DNA of 64,000 bases from Gaeumannomyces sp. JS-464. Taxonomy: Eukaryota > Ascomycota > Sordariomycetes > Magnaporthales > Magnaporthaceae. Below are positions 45,601-57,999 of the stretch, piece by piece. The DNA lies in the NCBI GenBank assembly GCA_002197995.1, contig NGZR01000006.1, positions 434,001 through 498,000 of the forward strand. The letters are read 5' to 3'. Each line of letters starts with the position of its first letter. The stretch's first letter is position 1. The notes under the pieces are model-generated. The model was not told the DNA's origin. It saw only the letters and a list, made by a program, of their open reading frames with translations, and searched no databases. The translations under genes and the position numbers were made by a program.

Positions 45601-48600
45601 CGGAATCCGACTATCAATGATGCCTGCCGCCCGGGTTGCTTGCGAAACAGCCACCCGCGCGGTCTTCTTGCCAACGCTGTTTTTCTTCACTGTCAAAAAG
45701 CCACCTCGGTCATCTTCGTTGCGTGCACTCTTCGATACGCGGCATGCAGGGTGCGAATTCGCCTGCAGGGCGCCACCCACTCTCGGGCATTGATGGGCAC
45801 AGCGTCCAGCGCTGTGAAGTTGAGGTCCGTTGCTGTTGCGTGCACAAGATCCACCCATCCTCCATCGAGTGTGTGTGCCGTGATTGCATCGATACGGGTC
45901 CCCGATTTTGAAAGATGCACCGCCCCTCGAATGGAACTGGGCCTGCGTCCGGACAAGAGGGCCAAGATTCTTGTGGTAGGCAAGATGTGACCCGGTTCTT
46001 TCTGGAAGCAGCAGTGAATACGAGATTGGCAAAGGGGCATGGAGAAAAGAAAAGAAAGAGCTGAACCTGTGCCTGGTTTCACTGCTGCCCCTGCGTCGTG
46101 GGCCAGCTGCTTGCTGGCAAGTGCGTGAACAGCAAACAACCCCAAGGCCAGGCCGGTAGGCCTCGTCGAACCGCATACAGTTAGGCCGTCGAGAGTCTCA
46201 ATCTCTCGGTGAAGTGCAAAAGAAAAGAAGAAAGAAAAACGCCAGCCGTTCTTCCCTAAACACCACACACAACACCTGCGGCCACACCAACTTGGAGCGG
46301 GAGGGGCGTGCGTGGGGCGTGCCTGATCATCGATATCCAGCCCTTAGTCCCGACAGGGGCCAGCTCACATCTCGATATCGAGGCTGGCAGGCGGGCAGCA
46401 GACAGGCAAGGAGTTTCTGGGTTTCTGCCGAGAGCGAGCTCCCGTCCCCCAGCTTGCCTGTCTCCCGCCCAGCAAGGATTTTTTATTTCTGCCATGTTCT
46501 CGTCGTCTTTCCCTTTTTGCCGGAAACAGTCACCAAAGCTGGGCTCGTATCGTTTATGGATACTCGACCGATGCGGGGCCTGCCGCCAAGAAAAGCTTCC
46601 AACGCCTCGCGTGGATGTCCGACTCGCAGTGCTGACGTCTCTTGTCCTCTTTGTTATCCCGCGCCATGAAGTGGAAACGTGGTCGCGCATTCGTCGATCC
46701 TTCTAGCGAACAACATCCCATGCTCGGCTTTCCCACGCCAGTGGACAAAAAGATGTGCCAAGAGTGCAGCCCCGAACCCCTCGCTTCTGTTTGTCCGCCA
46801 TCGAGTCCGAGAATTTTCGTTGGTCAATGCGGGAGCGGCTGATTTTCTGCCCGTCTTTGCTTTTTCGACATCCCATTGTGTCAATCAATCCCAAGAACGC
46901 GGTGTGATGGGAAAACAACCCCAATGTCCGCAGCCCGACGGCAGGCGCGGACACGGCTACTCCTATTTGGACATGGCTATTCTTATTTGATGATGATAAA
47001 CCCCGCGGCGAGCAGCTTCCTGGCCAATACACAGCCGGCATTTCGAGATTTGCGTCTGCTATCTCGGTCGTACATACCGCCTCGTGCACATGCAAAGGAC
47101 CCGGACTGTGTACGTGGAGGGCCAAAAAAAAAGCCACACCCAGGAATGGCTAAATATGGCTAGACCAACAGGCCCTGATTCGGACACTGGTGCTTTGGAG
47201 ACACGCAGTAGCGTGCTGCACTCCGTTAGACCGCCCGCGTGTGCTGCACCGGTATCAGCCGATTTGTCAGCGGTAGCCTCGATTGTTGTTCTTTTTCTTT
47301 TCACAACACAAACTCTTGTCATCTTTGATAACGGCGCGTGGTAAAAGGTCGGGGCATCGGCATGGACTTGTCCCGCTGGTACGACTGCGGGCGAAGCCTT
47401 GAAACGGGTGGAGTCGGCCTGGTCTTGGGTGGATAAAAAAAAAAAACTTGGTTGCGGAAATTGCGGGCAGATGGAGGCCCCCAAATCCTGTTGATGTCAC
47501 ACACCCACCCCAACCGTCCATCTGATAGTATGTGCGGGAAATCCCCGAGTGTTGAACCTTCAGACGCGCCCACACGCGCTCGCTCCCCTGCCGTCCTGTC
47601 TTTCTGTCATGTGCGCGAGTCTATCAGACGATGATCTGGGCCTGCTCCTGTTGATGTATCTAAATGTCTTCCAGAAGCCGCGTCCCGCTTGCAGAGAATC
47701 CAAACATGCACGTTTGATTGCATAGGTCTAGGTATGCACATAGGGTAGGTACTGAGTAGCACCCGCACATTTCTCCTTTGGCGATCGCGATCGGCCTCGA
47801 TGGGCAACATCCCCTCTGTCCGACCGCTCCTCCACTCGAATGGAGAGGGCCCGGTGAATCGGAGAGAAAGCGCCAGAGGCAGAAAAAAAAACCCCCAAAA
47901 AATCCATGTGGGACCGGTGGAGGGGAGAACAACAAAACGGAAAGCCCTGGCGACGGGGCTTGACACCAGTTCGAATCGGGTGCCATTGGGAACCTGGCTT
48001 GCATTGGCGTCTCCTCCCTGGCACAAGACGTGGCCAGGGTTGCCTGAACGCGTTCAGACGGATGACGTATTTGGTGATCTTGCACCCTGGCCCAGCAGCC
48101 CAGCTCTGGTTGGGACTCCACCCGCTGGCCAATCCGGGAGAGCCGGGAGACGGGGATGACAGAAATCCAAGATTGCGCTCGTGGAAGAAATCGAAGGCTG
48201 CGGAGGCCTCGGGCATTTTACCACGAAAAGGGGCCGCGCTTGGAAGAGGCTGTGCAAAGTGCTATTGGTAATTGGGGCGTGCGGTGACGGCTTGATCTCA
48301 GGCAGTCCCAATCATTGAGCTTTAGACGGTCCCACTCCCTGGCAGGGAAAAAGTCAATATATCGCTACTGAAGCTCTTGCACGCGGCCGGCGACAACGGC
48401 TCAGGGGTTCCAGTTACCACCTGCCTAACCTAGCGTGGGGACGCTGTGCCAGCTACCAAGTGCAAACTGCATCCAACGCCGGGCTGCCTTTGCAAAAACA
48501 GGCAGGGCACGCAAACGGTCATACCCACCTACTGCCCTACCGCCGGATTGTCATTTTTGGGTAAGCGTGGCGAGGAACCGAACCTTCGGTGCTGAGGTCT

Positions 48601-51600
48601 CGGCTGCGCTGCCATCCCCGCCCTTTTCGTCGCCCACAGCGAGGTTTAAACAGGAGGTTGCTTGGCCGAAAAAAGAAAAAAAAAAGTCTGGACTTTGTGA
48701 TCCATTTTTGACATGGGCCCGGCCAAGGTTCCACGTCTTGTCGTTGAAAAAGCTTGACCGCAAGACGGGGCTGCCTGCCATGCCATCGGCGGCCTTGAAC
48801 GCCAACCCTCCTGGCTGGTTTGAGAGGGAGCCAATGATGCCATCACACCAAAACGCCCGCCAAGCTGTCCTGCGGGAGCGCGTTCGCTCTTCAATCCCCG
48901 TTCAATCTCGATATCATGGAGAGAGTGTATGACACCCAGATACAGGCGCCACAATATCATGGGTCTGGCGGGATCGGGGAAAACTGCACGAACCTCTTAT
49001 TCTCTCGAAATCCTGATAATGTTGGCGTTGTGCGAATCAGGCGGAACTCATGCTGTTTGAGAAGGCAATCATTGGCGAGCACTGACCGGGTGGGCTCAAT
49101 GTCTCCAGGGATCGCTACCCATACAGCGGCGACCCAGATTCGTGCCATCCGCCAGGCCGAGGACACGGCAATGGAGCCCGAAAACAACAGTGACGACGTT
49201 TTTTCCCGCCTTGTCCTTCACGTGCGACTTGACCACAACCACGCCACATCACGCAAACCCCGCTCGCCGTCCTCATCCTCCTCCTGACTCCCGTGCTTCT
49301 CCAGGGCCGAAGCAGCCGGGTCCAGTGTTGCTGACCAATGTGTCTGCCCTCCACAGACTCCATCTATCCCACATGGCAGAAGATTAAACATGGGATGAAG
49401 TGGGCTGGGCCTCAGCCCAACGCGCGTCGACGACAATCTGGACCTGGACCTGGGAGGATTCAACCGTTGCAACGCAGCAGCAGCAACGTTTATGTTGCCA
49501 TTGCCCATCATCTCAAGAATAGCAGCGGCAGCAGCATCAGCAGAGCAGAGCGAAAAAAAAAAAAAAACCGTTGTAGGCACGTCGACGCAAGCGGCATCTC
49601 TGGCGGTGCAAACTCTCCGGCTGCAACGCTGAGGGATGGGCCCCAGGGGGAAGGCAACCCCAACCTCCACCTCGCCCGGCGGCCGTTCCTGACGATCGGT
49701 ACTATTCTCCGCAGTCGTGACGGCATTTGGTGCTTTCTTTTGTTCTCTCCTCGAAATAACGTCTGTCTGTCTGTTTTTTTTTCTTCCTTTGACCGCTAGT
49801 CGCGTCCTCTCTTTCCAGACTGAAAAAGGGGTACTCATCCCTAGCGCGCTCTGTTCCATATATCTAGAACAGAGTGAGCACCCTTACACATCCTCCTTCG
49901 GCACTGCGTCTGCAGCCGCTCGTCATGACCTAGGTTGTTGGTAGTACCACACGCCCATCTGTACATATTGGCTTCTCCGAACCCGACTGAGAGAGATGCG
50001 GAGGGATTCCAGGCGCGCGGCCTGCAGCGATTCCGACGGACCATGGTGTCCTATCCTTCCTGGGCACGCCCCGCGTCACAGCCAATGCCGTCTGTGTGAC
50101 CTGAAGGCGCGTCCGAGTGTGGTACACGGGCGGGAACGCCCAGTTGCCCTCACACTCGGCCCAGCAACAGCGGCCAGCTCCTGGCCCGCCCTGCTCCTCG
50201 GGTGCCGGTTAGTCGAACCGAGAAGCCCCGTTCTGTGGTACCCGTTTCCTTGGAACGAGCCCTTCTTTGCTCCTCAGGCTCGTCCGCTACCTCCATCTGT
50301 GTGCCTATATTCAGCGCACCGACCCCCACCCTCCGTCTGTTGCGTGGTTGCTTTTTAAATGTTATATCAATTCTCTTTTGTGATAAATCACGCCCAGCTT
50401 GGACGGGCCAGTTGCGGCTTGGATAGATGGAAATGCGGCCTCCGTTAGCTGCACGATGCTCGTTGCTTCTTTCAGCCACGGCCGTTGAAAGGCGAGGTTG
50501 GGAATTCTGGGGTAGCATCAGCAATATCCCCCGGTGCCCCCCTCGCCACGCCTACCAGTCTGCTTGCTTATTCTGCACACCAGGAGGTATGAATGGTGTG
50601 GCTTGTATGCAGGCACGCCGGCCGCTTCGTTTTCGGCTCCCGACCTCTCATCAGCCCCAACAGCACGACGGATGGGAGCAGCTTGCATCTCAAGCCCCGC
50701 ACCAGCTAGCTACTGGGCCGAAATAATCAGGACGTAATGCCATAGGGGCCCCTTGGCAATATCTGAACCGGCAGATACCCAGTGGCGGTTTGCCCCGGCG
50801 TGCCAAACGTAGTGGGATCCGAGATTAATATCAGACAAATGATCAACGGTTGGTTGGTTGCTTGCGAAATGGACAAACGACATGCAGAAGTACACGCTCG
50901 CCACCGCCACCGCCCGCCACCCTGTGGCTGTCCCGGAAGCATCGTGAGATGTCGGGTCGGGGCGAGTGTCGTCGATCGGTGAGATGGGGTTACTCGTCAG
51001 TGGCAGCCAACGAAACCTTACTCGCCCCGGCCTCGAGCGCAGTGTGGCCACACCCGGCCGCATGTTATCGCGGCCGCGTTTTTGTTTGGCGCCGGCGCAC
51101 AGGAGACGTGGGTGCGTCCTGTCCAGTGGTGGCTTCAAGTTCGCCCGCTCGCCCCCCCCTTATCCCCCGCATGGTGTTGCTGCTGTCCCATTCCATCCAT
51201 ATGATATGGGGACGATGCAGGGCAGCAACCACCACCTCAGGGGTGATGATGGGCCTGCCTCGGAGCGGCGAGACGCGATGCGACGCTGCAGAAAAGATGT
51301 GCAATCTTGCAAGTGCAGACCGGTCGGGGAGATGGATGGCCAATGGATTCCCCAGGGGATGATGGTCCGGCTACTGAAGGCTACGGCGCAAGCGCGCGTA
51401 GACGCGAGGATGGGGCCATGGCGCTGGTCTTGAGCTGGGGTTCAGCGCGTTGCCTCTCGTCATACTCTGAAGCTGTCCGTACTTCGGATTTCCCATTTAC
51501 CCCTGAAAGCCACAGGACACCGATGGTGGCAGCGCATACGGCAACTCCGTAACATGCGAAGGAACAGTTGTGTTACCAAGCATACAGATACGGGGTGTTT

Positions 51601-52905
51601 CGTACCATAGTTGTTCCGAGCTACCTACCTAGACACCTATACAGGTCCCGGCGCATTCGGGAGATGATACCTCGTGTCAACATCTGTGTGGGGTTGAAGG
51701 TGACGACGGGCGGCTGCGTGCTTCGCCCAGGAGGCTGGCTCTCTCTCTCTTCGTCCGATCAGAGAAGTATGGTTGCCAAACCGATAGGTAACCTTCCCCC
51801 TCGTTCGTGTAGCCTCCTCGGGACCGTCCCAAATCCTTAATTGCACATTATCTCTCACTCCCGGCGCGGCGGACGCCGTGACCCTTCGGGATCGGGTGTT
51901 TCTACATGCAATGCCACGCGCAGCCCCGGCCGGGTCCTTGGAGGTGTCGCACTGCCTGCTTAGGAGACACTACCCCTCCATGCTGTGCGAGGATGCTCAA
52001 GGGAAAATAGGGTCTTCGGAGCTCCCAGCATGAACTGATGTGTCCCAGGGTGCTTTCTGTTTGTGTATTCCGGGTTCTTTTGGGCGCTTTTGGACTAGCA
52101 TCGCGAAGGGGTGGCAGAGAGATACATACCATACCCATTCGGCAGCTCGCGCTTCACCAGCCTTTTGGAACCATTGGACGACGTTTCCCCGAGCCCAGAC
52201 GGGAAGCGTACCAAACAGCGGCCTACCGCGGGAAAGAAAAGTGAGAGAATAGGCTGTTGTTCGAAGCAGCACTTTTTAAGATTATGCTTAGGGGTCCCCT
52301 TTTCGTTCCCATCGCATCGCCCTTGGGCCCCTGAACAGCACACCTAATACTGCCTCGATCGGCCGTCTAACCTAGCGGCAAGAGTCTTGCAATTTCTTCA
52401 CAAATAAGCCCAATTGGATGTTAGATCCATGGAATGCAAGATTTGTCTGATCCTACATGAGATGCGGTTGGATGAGAGCTGTTTGTCATCTGACCTTGCC
52501 ATGACCAGCTGCGCGCATCGCTTCCTCCTCCCGCTTCTCGGCTCTTCCGCGTATTAATTTGACAATAGTGTCTCTATTATAACGACGTCACGACTTTTCA
52601 TGCTCCCAACCTTGGTAAACAAGCCTGCCTATTGATCGTCTTGCCGTGGCAACTTCTGGCTAAAAACTGAGACCGGCCGGGAAAAGAGGCCACGCGCAAG
52701 TCTTAAGGTTCTCTACAAATGGCCGGCTTTACCTTTTGATCGCTAAACATCAGAGCATCGAGAGACGTCGCAGAGAACTTGCAGGAATATACCGAGCCGT
52801 GACGAGCGATGTGGATGATCATGTCATGCGCGGGGTTTGTCCCCTATATTAAATAATCACGTATAAAACAAGTATTATCGAGGCACAAACGAGGAGTATC
52901 TAGGT
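42671..52905. other. About 10 kb with no gene I can support
   Basis: Many short frames overlap on both strands, but none carries a recognisable domain and none joins into a convincing spliced gene. Visible landmarks are CAG/CAA-rich sequence at 43150-43195, a (GCGTT)n run at about 44646-44670, and A/T homopolymers. Base composition is that of unique host DNA rather than RIP-decayed repeats. The part next to 42.6-44 kb may be promoter and leader of the Mug72-like gene. Confidence 0.5.
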
Positions 52906-53092
52906 AGTGACTGGGACTCGTCCAAGACAACAAAGGTCGGCACCCTCACCTGCATCACTGCCAAAATAAAGTGTGTAGTTGGGGATAGAGGAAAAGGAAA
53001 GGGTTCAGGAAGAGGAAGTGATATACCATGATGATTAAAAAAAAGAATTGAGGCTATGGGGGTGCCGTCTTTTTTTGTTGTGAACGAGCATG
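52906..53092. repeat. Diverged repeat, copy A (partner at 56525-56766)
   Basis: Shares GGGACTCGTC, CTCACCTGCA and, near its other end, AAAAGAATT followed by GTCGTCTTTT-like sequence and a GTGAACGAG/GCGAATGAG motif, in the same order and orientation as copy B. Several substitutions and length differences separate them. Confidence 0.55.
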
Positions 53093-53868
53093 GCTTCTGA
53101 TGTATGTGTCTGCCGAACAGGCCTCTCACCTTGCTGGAGCTTTCGTGGCCGGATGCACAGGCCAGGCCGCTGGTGTATACCATTAATATCTGGGGATGGA
53201 GCGACCTGGGAGCTAAGTCATATCTAGAGTGGACGATATACGTTTTGTGTGTTGCCGGTCAGTTTAATGGAGCATGCTCTTTACTTCCCGGTCGTGCTTT
53301 AGTGCCTCAAGCGGAAACAGCTAAGAACACATGCACACGTGGAAGGCGAGTGAGGCCTCCGGTCCTCTGTTTGCTAGGTGGATATCTTGTAGTCCGCCGG
53401 CCGTTTCATTAACGACTCGATCTCGGGTCTGTCTGTCTATTTCCAAAACAGGGCCTTCCAAGCCAACGCCATCTGAGCAAGTTTTGCATAGTAATACGCC
53501 GATCATCTCAAGAGCACACCCGGGTCGATTTTCCGTTTCCCCTGACAAACCCCCGCGCGCACAACACCGTTTGCCGCTTGCTTTGTGTAGGCAGCCAACA
53601 GCCCCTGAGTCTGTAGTCCAACATGTGGGCCTTTGTCCAGTGCCCTGAGTGGTAACGGCCTCAGGTATGATGGGTAGACGAATCCCCATGGGATGAGCAG
53701 GAGGCCGAATCATCCCTTGTCATTGATTGCTGGTACTGTCAAGGAGGGCCTCTTTCGTTGTAATAGGGCTTTGGGGCCCCAGAGACGTGTTGTTGAGGCG
53801 ATCGGCTTGTTGCATTCTCCCGCTTGTGGAGGTAAGATTCGCTAATTTTTTCTGACCCTCAGTCAACT
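53093..53868. other. Intergenic, 3' flank of the GT69 gene
   Basis: No gene recognised. Part is presumably 3' untranslated sequence of the minus-strand GT69 gene. Confidence 0.45.
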
Positions 53869-55420
53869 TCATACGTGGGCCCATCCGTTCTCGACGAGTA
53901 CCTGCATTTCGTTGATGAGGCAGAATACACCTTTCTCAACGCGTTTTCCTTGGCCCGGCTTCTTTGCAGGCTTCTTGCTGCCATCGCTACCCATCTCCCC
54001 CTCACCCTCCTGCTTCCACTGCTCGAGCAGCTTCCGGACGCGCCACTCTTTGATGGCGGGGCTGGTGGTGAGGCGGCGGAGTCGGTTCCGCCAGAGGCCC
54101 ACGAGGACTTCCAGGGGAGATAGCCAGGCCTTGCCGGGCGCGGGGTGGACCGCATCGTAAGCCTTGGAGTGGTAGCCGACGCGGACATTCGGGTTCAGAA
54201 AGACGCCCTTGGTGGATGAGAGCGGGTTGTCGGCATGCACGAGGCAGCACTCGGACCCTTCGAGGTGGTGCAGCGCCAGGCTGTCGTCGATGCCGCGGAA
54301 AAAGAGAGGGTCTTCTGCGATTGCGAAGGGGCGGGCGGGCATCGCGACTGTCCATTATCATGTCAGTATTGGAGTTGGCTGCATAGGAATAATGAGGGGC
54401 GACGAGAAGAACTCACCCATGCCATTCCAGCAACTTTTGACGGGCACGGGCACGCTGAGCTTCATGGCGCGACGCGACGCGGAGGAGCGGAAGTAGGGCC
54501 AGGTGTGGGTGGCGTGCTCGTGGCCGTCGGCGTCCCTGAGCGCAAAGGTGTCGTAGTACGATGGAGGCTTGTGGAAGTCGAGCGAGCACGCGGCGCCGTA
54601 GCTGCCGCCGTTGGTGGCGAGCAGGGCCAGGACATCGTCGACAGTGAAGACGACGTCGCCGAGGAAGAGGATGCGGTCAAAAGTGCGCGGCTGCGGGCCG
54701 CCCTTGGTGGTCATGTTCTTCCCCGTGGCTTCGGCGACGGCGGCAAGGGCGGCCATGTCGCGCAGGGGCGCCAGGGACCGGTTGCGCAGGCGCGCGAGGT
54801 ACGGGATGCGGCGCAGCTCGTGGCGGCCGCGCGACGTGGGGATCCAGCCCGGCGTCCCTGGCGGCACGTCTCTCTCGACCTCTTCCTTATGGGTCGTGGG
54901 ATCGAGGACGATGTCACGGGCGACGCCGAGGTTGCCCAGCGCCGCGTCGAGCTCCCGCAGGGCGTCGGCTGAGCGGTCCCAGCTGCCGCTCTCGTGAATG
55001 GCGACAAAGACATTCTCGGGGCCGAGAGCACGCGCGAGGTCTAGCACGGCGGCGTTCCAGTGGCTGCGCAGGATGGCCTCGTTGTTCCAGTGCAGGCTCG
55101 CGATGTAGACACGTGGGGGCGCTGCAGGCGGAGTGACTTCTGGAGCCGTCAATAGAGGCCTGCCAGCGGCGCTCCTTGATTGTGTTGTCATTTTTGTTGG
55201 TGTTTTCCCTGCTGGCGTCGGGCGACGAAGCGGAGGTTCCGGAGCCGGCATCGGCCTGGCCGAGCGCCGAGCCCGGGAGCGGGTGGACCACGGCCGCCTG
55301 CTGCAGGCGACGGCAAATGTAATGCACCTCGACCGCGTTCCAGACCACGACAAGGAGCAGCAGCGCGCGGAAGATTCTCCGCGACCGCAGGCGGCGAGGA
55401 AGGAGTGTGCTGGGCGCCAT
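53869..55420 (-). CDS. GT69 alpha-1,3-mannosyltransferase (Cap59/Cmt1 family), type II membrane protein
   Basis: Exons 55420-54417 and 54347-53869; the 69-nt intron has donor GTGAGT, branch CTGAC and acceptor GACAG, and splits the codon that gives SCWNGMVAMPARPF. Near the N-terminus IFRALLLLVVVWNAVEVHYI is a signal anchor, placing the enzyme in the Golgi lumen. The catalytic part shows VYIASLHWNNEAIL, NVFVAIHESGSWD, ILFLGDVVFTVDD (the D-x-x-x-x-x-D region), SLDFHKPPSYYDTFALRD and SECCLVHADNP, as in Cap59/Cmt1 proteins that transfer mannose in fungal glycans. The anchor and catalytic parts are in different frames: one extra base seems present near 55130-55180. Removing it gives 494 codons. The divergent neighbour starts at 55829. 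Confidence 0.85.
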
Positions 55421-55828
55421 GGCTTTTGGCAAACGAGGGGACACTGGCCGCAATCGTTTACCGGACCATCGATGTCGCGTCCTTGTCCATCACTCAGTCT
55501 CAATGTTTTAGGGCGTTCATGCTGGACTTTGAGATCCATCAGAGCAAGCACAGGTGAGAAGAGAATGGATTGAGGTGGTCAACTGCGGACACGGTTTGAT
55601 TGGCTGGGTCTGTTTGCTGGACCCACAACTTCGCCGTGACACCCGTCTTTGTGATACCTCAGTACCTGGAAGTTGAGCAAACGCGGGGGGCATTCGGATG
55701 ATATAAAGGGATGGGTGCCCCAGAAGCCCAAGCAGCCATGAGAGCATTCAAATCTTGTTCGTCCCGTTCTGCAAGTGCCATAGATTTTCAAGGCCTGACA
55801 AGCTGATCTTCCTCGCGAGTCTGAAACT

Positions 55829-56514
55829 ATGCCACCTATCGATTACTCCAAGTGGGACAACATTGACGATGATTCCGCCGACGAGGGTTCCAGTGCGCCG
55901 GCGCCCCTGCCAACCTTCCGTCTCCCAAGGCAATCACCGCCGCTGCTATAGCGGCAGCATCGGCCTCCATCATCCCGGAGACCGCGCCCGGACCTGTCCA
56001 AGCTGTGATAGTTGGGTGCAAAGGCGAGAGGGTCGAGAATCGGCCTTGGTACATGACGACAATTCCGGAAGACCATCCGGTGTTCTCAGAGCGCGTGCTG
56101 CCCGTCCCAGCACTGATCGAGATCCCTTTGGTCCTGCGCCGCATCGGGGCCAAGTTTCTGGGAATGGAGGAGTGGGCGGCCCGCGAGAACCAGATCGCCA
56201 CCTACTTGAACATCAACGAGACGACAGGATTCGCGCCTATGGAGTGGCAGAATGAGCCAGGAAACGTCATCGTCGCACGCACGGATAAGAAGCCGCTCCT
56301 CGCACAGCACCTCGAAGGCGTGTGGAAGTACTGCGGTCACATCCTGTACTATTTCGGTGAAGGGAACGGCGCACCAACCGCACTGTACAACCGGAAGGCT
56401 TTTACCGAGTGGTGGAACGAATACTGCGCGGAGCAGAAGAAGTCCCGGAAGGGTACAGGCGGCGAGCAGGATCTAGATGACTGGCGGGCCGTGAAGTCGC
56501 CGTATGACGTCTGA
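55829..56514 (+). CDS. Conserved fungal protein of unknown function (one frameshift)
   Basis: The ATG at 55829 gives MPPIDYSKWDNIDDDSADEG, a start seen in several fungal proteins of unknown role. After LPTFR the frame runs into a TAG, while the next frame continues without a break: KAITAAAIAAASASIIPETA, VIVGCKGERVENRPWYMTTI, PALIEIPLVLRRIGAKF, LLAQHLEGVWKYCGHILYYF and ending SPYDV. One A appears lost in CTGCCAACCTTCC near 55908; with it the protein is 228 residues. It is soluble-looking, with an Ala-rich helix. No enzyme motif is visible. Divergent from the GT69 gene across 408 bp. Confidence 0.6.
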
Positions 56515-56524
56515 AATGGTTGTC

Positions 56525-56766
56525 TGTTGGGACTCGTCGAGACAGGGTTGGCAACACTCACCTGCACCGTCGCCAAACAAGATACTGATGGGTAAGGGCA
56601 GGAATAGGGCAGGACACAGGAGTAGGAAAGGACGCGGGAGTAGGAAAGGATGCATGAGTAGCAAATGACACGGGGATAGGAAATCCTGATACAAGTAAAG
56701 AAACAGGAAAAGAATGCAGAAAAGAATTCAAGCAATCGGGATGTCGTCTTTTCATTGCGAATGAGT
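56525..56766. repeat. Diverged repeat, copy B, containing a ~20-bp minisatellite
   Basis: Begins 10 bp after the stop of the 55829 gene and shares landmarks with 52906-53092. Inside, at about 56618-56690, four imperfect units of AGGAGTAGGAAAGGA type (period ~20 bp) form a minisatellite absent from copy A. Confidence 0.55.
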
Positions 56767-57012
56767 GGGGGGATTCTTGGGTTGTGGAAGTACCAGGAGT
56801 CCCCTGTCTGTGGGGCGATCGAATTCAGACCTGTGCTGCGGTCCAGATTTCCACCGGGGAGCTATTTTCATCGCCTGTAGACCATCGCAACCAACGTGAT
56901 GAATACGACCAACACCTCCAAAGACAACAACGGCTGCAGTTGTCAACAGGCGAGATGGTAGCCTTTTTGCTTCATATCGTCACTTTCTTTGAATCATAGC
57001 CGCGCCCTTATT

Positions 57013-57999
57013 ATGCTCGCACAAGGGCTGCGGCGCAAAGCCCTCAGGCCGTTAGCAGCCTTTCTCTGCTCTCAGCAGCGGCTCTCGGCTTCCCTAAGCA
57101 CCTGGCAGAACCGTGGGGGTGCCGGGAGATCCAACCAGATTGTGGAAAACCCGGTCAAGCCCCCAGATCCTAAGGAAAAGACGCTTGCCAGAGGGCTGGC
57201 ATTCCTCAGCAACTACAAAAGGTTCGACGTGCAGCCATCGCCACGGGATCGGTGGGAACCCGTGCCCGGCCTCAGGATCTGGGCCGCCACGCGCCACAGC
57301 GTGCCGCAGAGGTCCATGCACTTTATGGAATGGCCAGGGCACGTCCTGGTGGACAAGCTGCTGGATGTCTTCGTCGAGAAGAGCCGCACGACCCCGCTCT
57401 GGATCATGCCCGACGCCACCAGCTTGTCGGACAACAGGACCAAGGCTGTCGTGCGCCTGACCCAGGAACGCCGTCTTAGGGTTGCACTCCTGCAGGCCCT
57501 ACAGATGCACGGCTACGACAAGCAGGGGAGGAAGCTCAAGCCCTCCACGCCTGTCCCGCGCTCGGCTCCTCAGCCTACGTACGCTCGCCGCAATGATCCC
57601 GACGAGCTCTACGGCATGGTGAAGCTCAGCTGCGTGGCGATACACATCGCAAACTTTCCCATGGACAAGATGGTGGCGCACTTCGTCAGGCTGGTCGAAA
57701 AGTTGAAGGGGCACCTGGGCTGCCGTGCTGGAGAGCGTCCTGAAGCAGTGGATGACCAGGACCAGTCCCGTGCCAACAGGCCAAAGAACTATATCCCAGG
57801 GATGGGTACTAGAGACGAGCTTCCTAGGAAAAGCAGTCCTCGAGACAGCAGGTCTAGGGATAGCAATTCTGGTAGATCATACGCGCAACAAGGTCCCAGA
57901 GGCTCGTCGTACGACAGAAACTCGAGAGGGAGAAACGCATCATGTCGGGATGCTGAGGACGAAGAATGGGCACGGATCATGTCCAATCGGCGCACATGA
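57013..57999 (+). CDS. Probable mitochondrial protein of unknown function
   Basis: Single exon of 328 residues from the first ATG (57013); the frame is also open a little further upstream but without an ATG. The N-terminus MLAQGLRRKALRPLAAFLCS is Arg/Leu/Ala-rich with no acidic residue, as in a mitochondrial presequence. The middle part has conserved-looking blocks (GLAFLSNYKRFDVQPSPRDR, MPDATSLSDNRTKAVVRLTQ). The C-terminal 80 residues are disordered, rich in Ser, Arg, Asn and Gly. I do not recognise a catalytic domain. A role in mitochondrial translation or RNA handling would be a guess. Confidence 0.6.
   Translation: MLAQGLRRKALRPLAAFLCSQQRLSASLSTWQNRGGAGRSNQIVENPVKPPDPKEKTLARGLAFLSNYKRFDVQPSPRDRWEPVPGLRIWAATRHSVPQRSMHFMEWPGHVLVDKLLDVFVEKSRTTPLWIMPDATSLSDNRTKAVVRLTQERRLRVALLQALQMHGYDKQGRKLKPSTPVPRSAPQPTYARRNDPDELYGMVKLSCVAIHIANFPMDKMVAHFVRLVEKLKGHLGCRAGERPEAVDDQDQSRANRPKNYIPGMGTRDELPRKSSPRDSRSRDSNSGRSYAQQGPRGSSYDRNSRGRNASCRDAEDEEWARIMSNRRT

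Noticed and set aside
49218..49859. 213-codon minus-strand frame in the gene-poor region
   Set aside because: No family resemblance, low-complexity Phe run from an A-tract, no supporting neighbours or splice structure.
54235..54972. 245-codon plus-strand frame
   Set aside because: Antisense to the GT69 catalytic domain; no recognisable protein.
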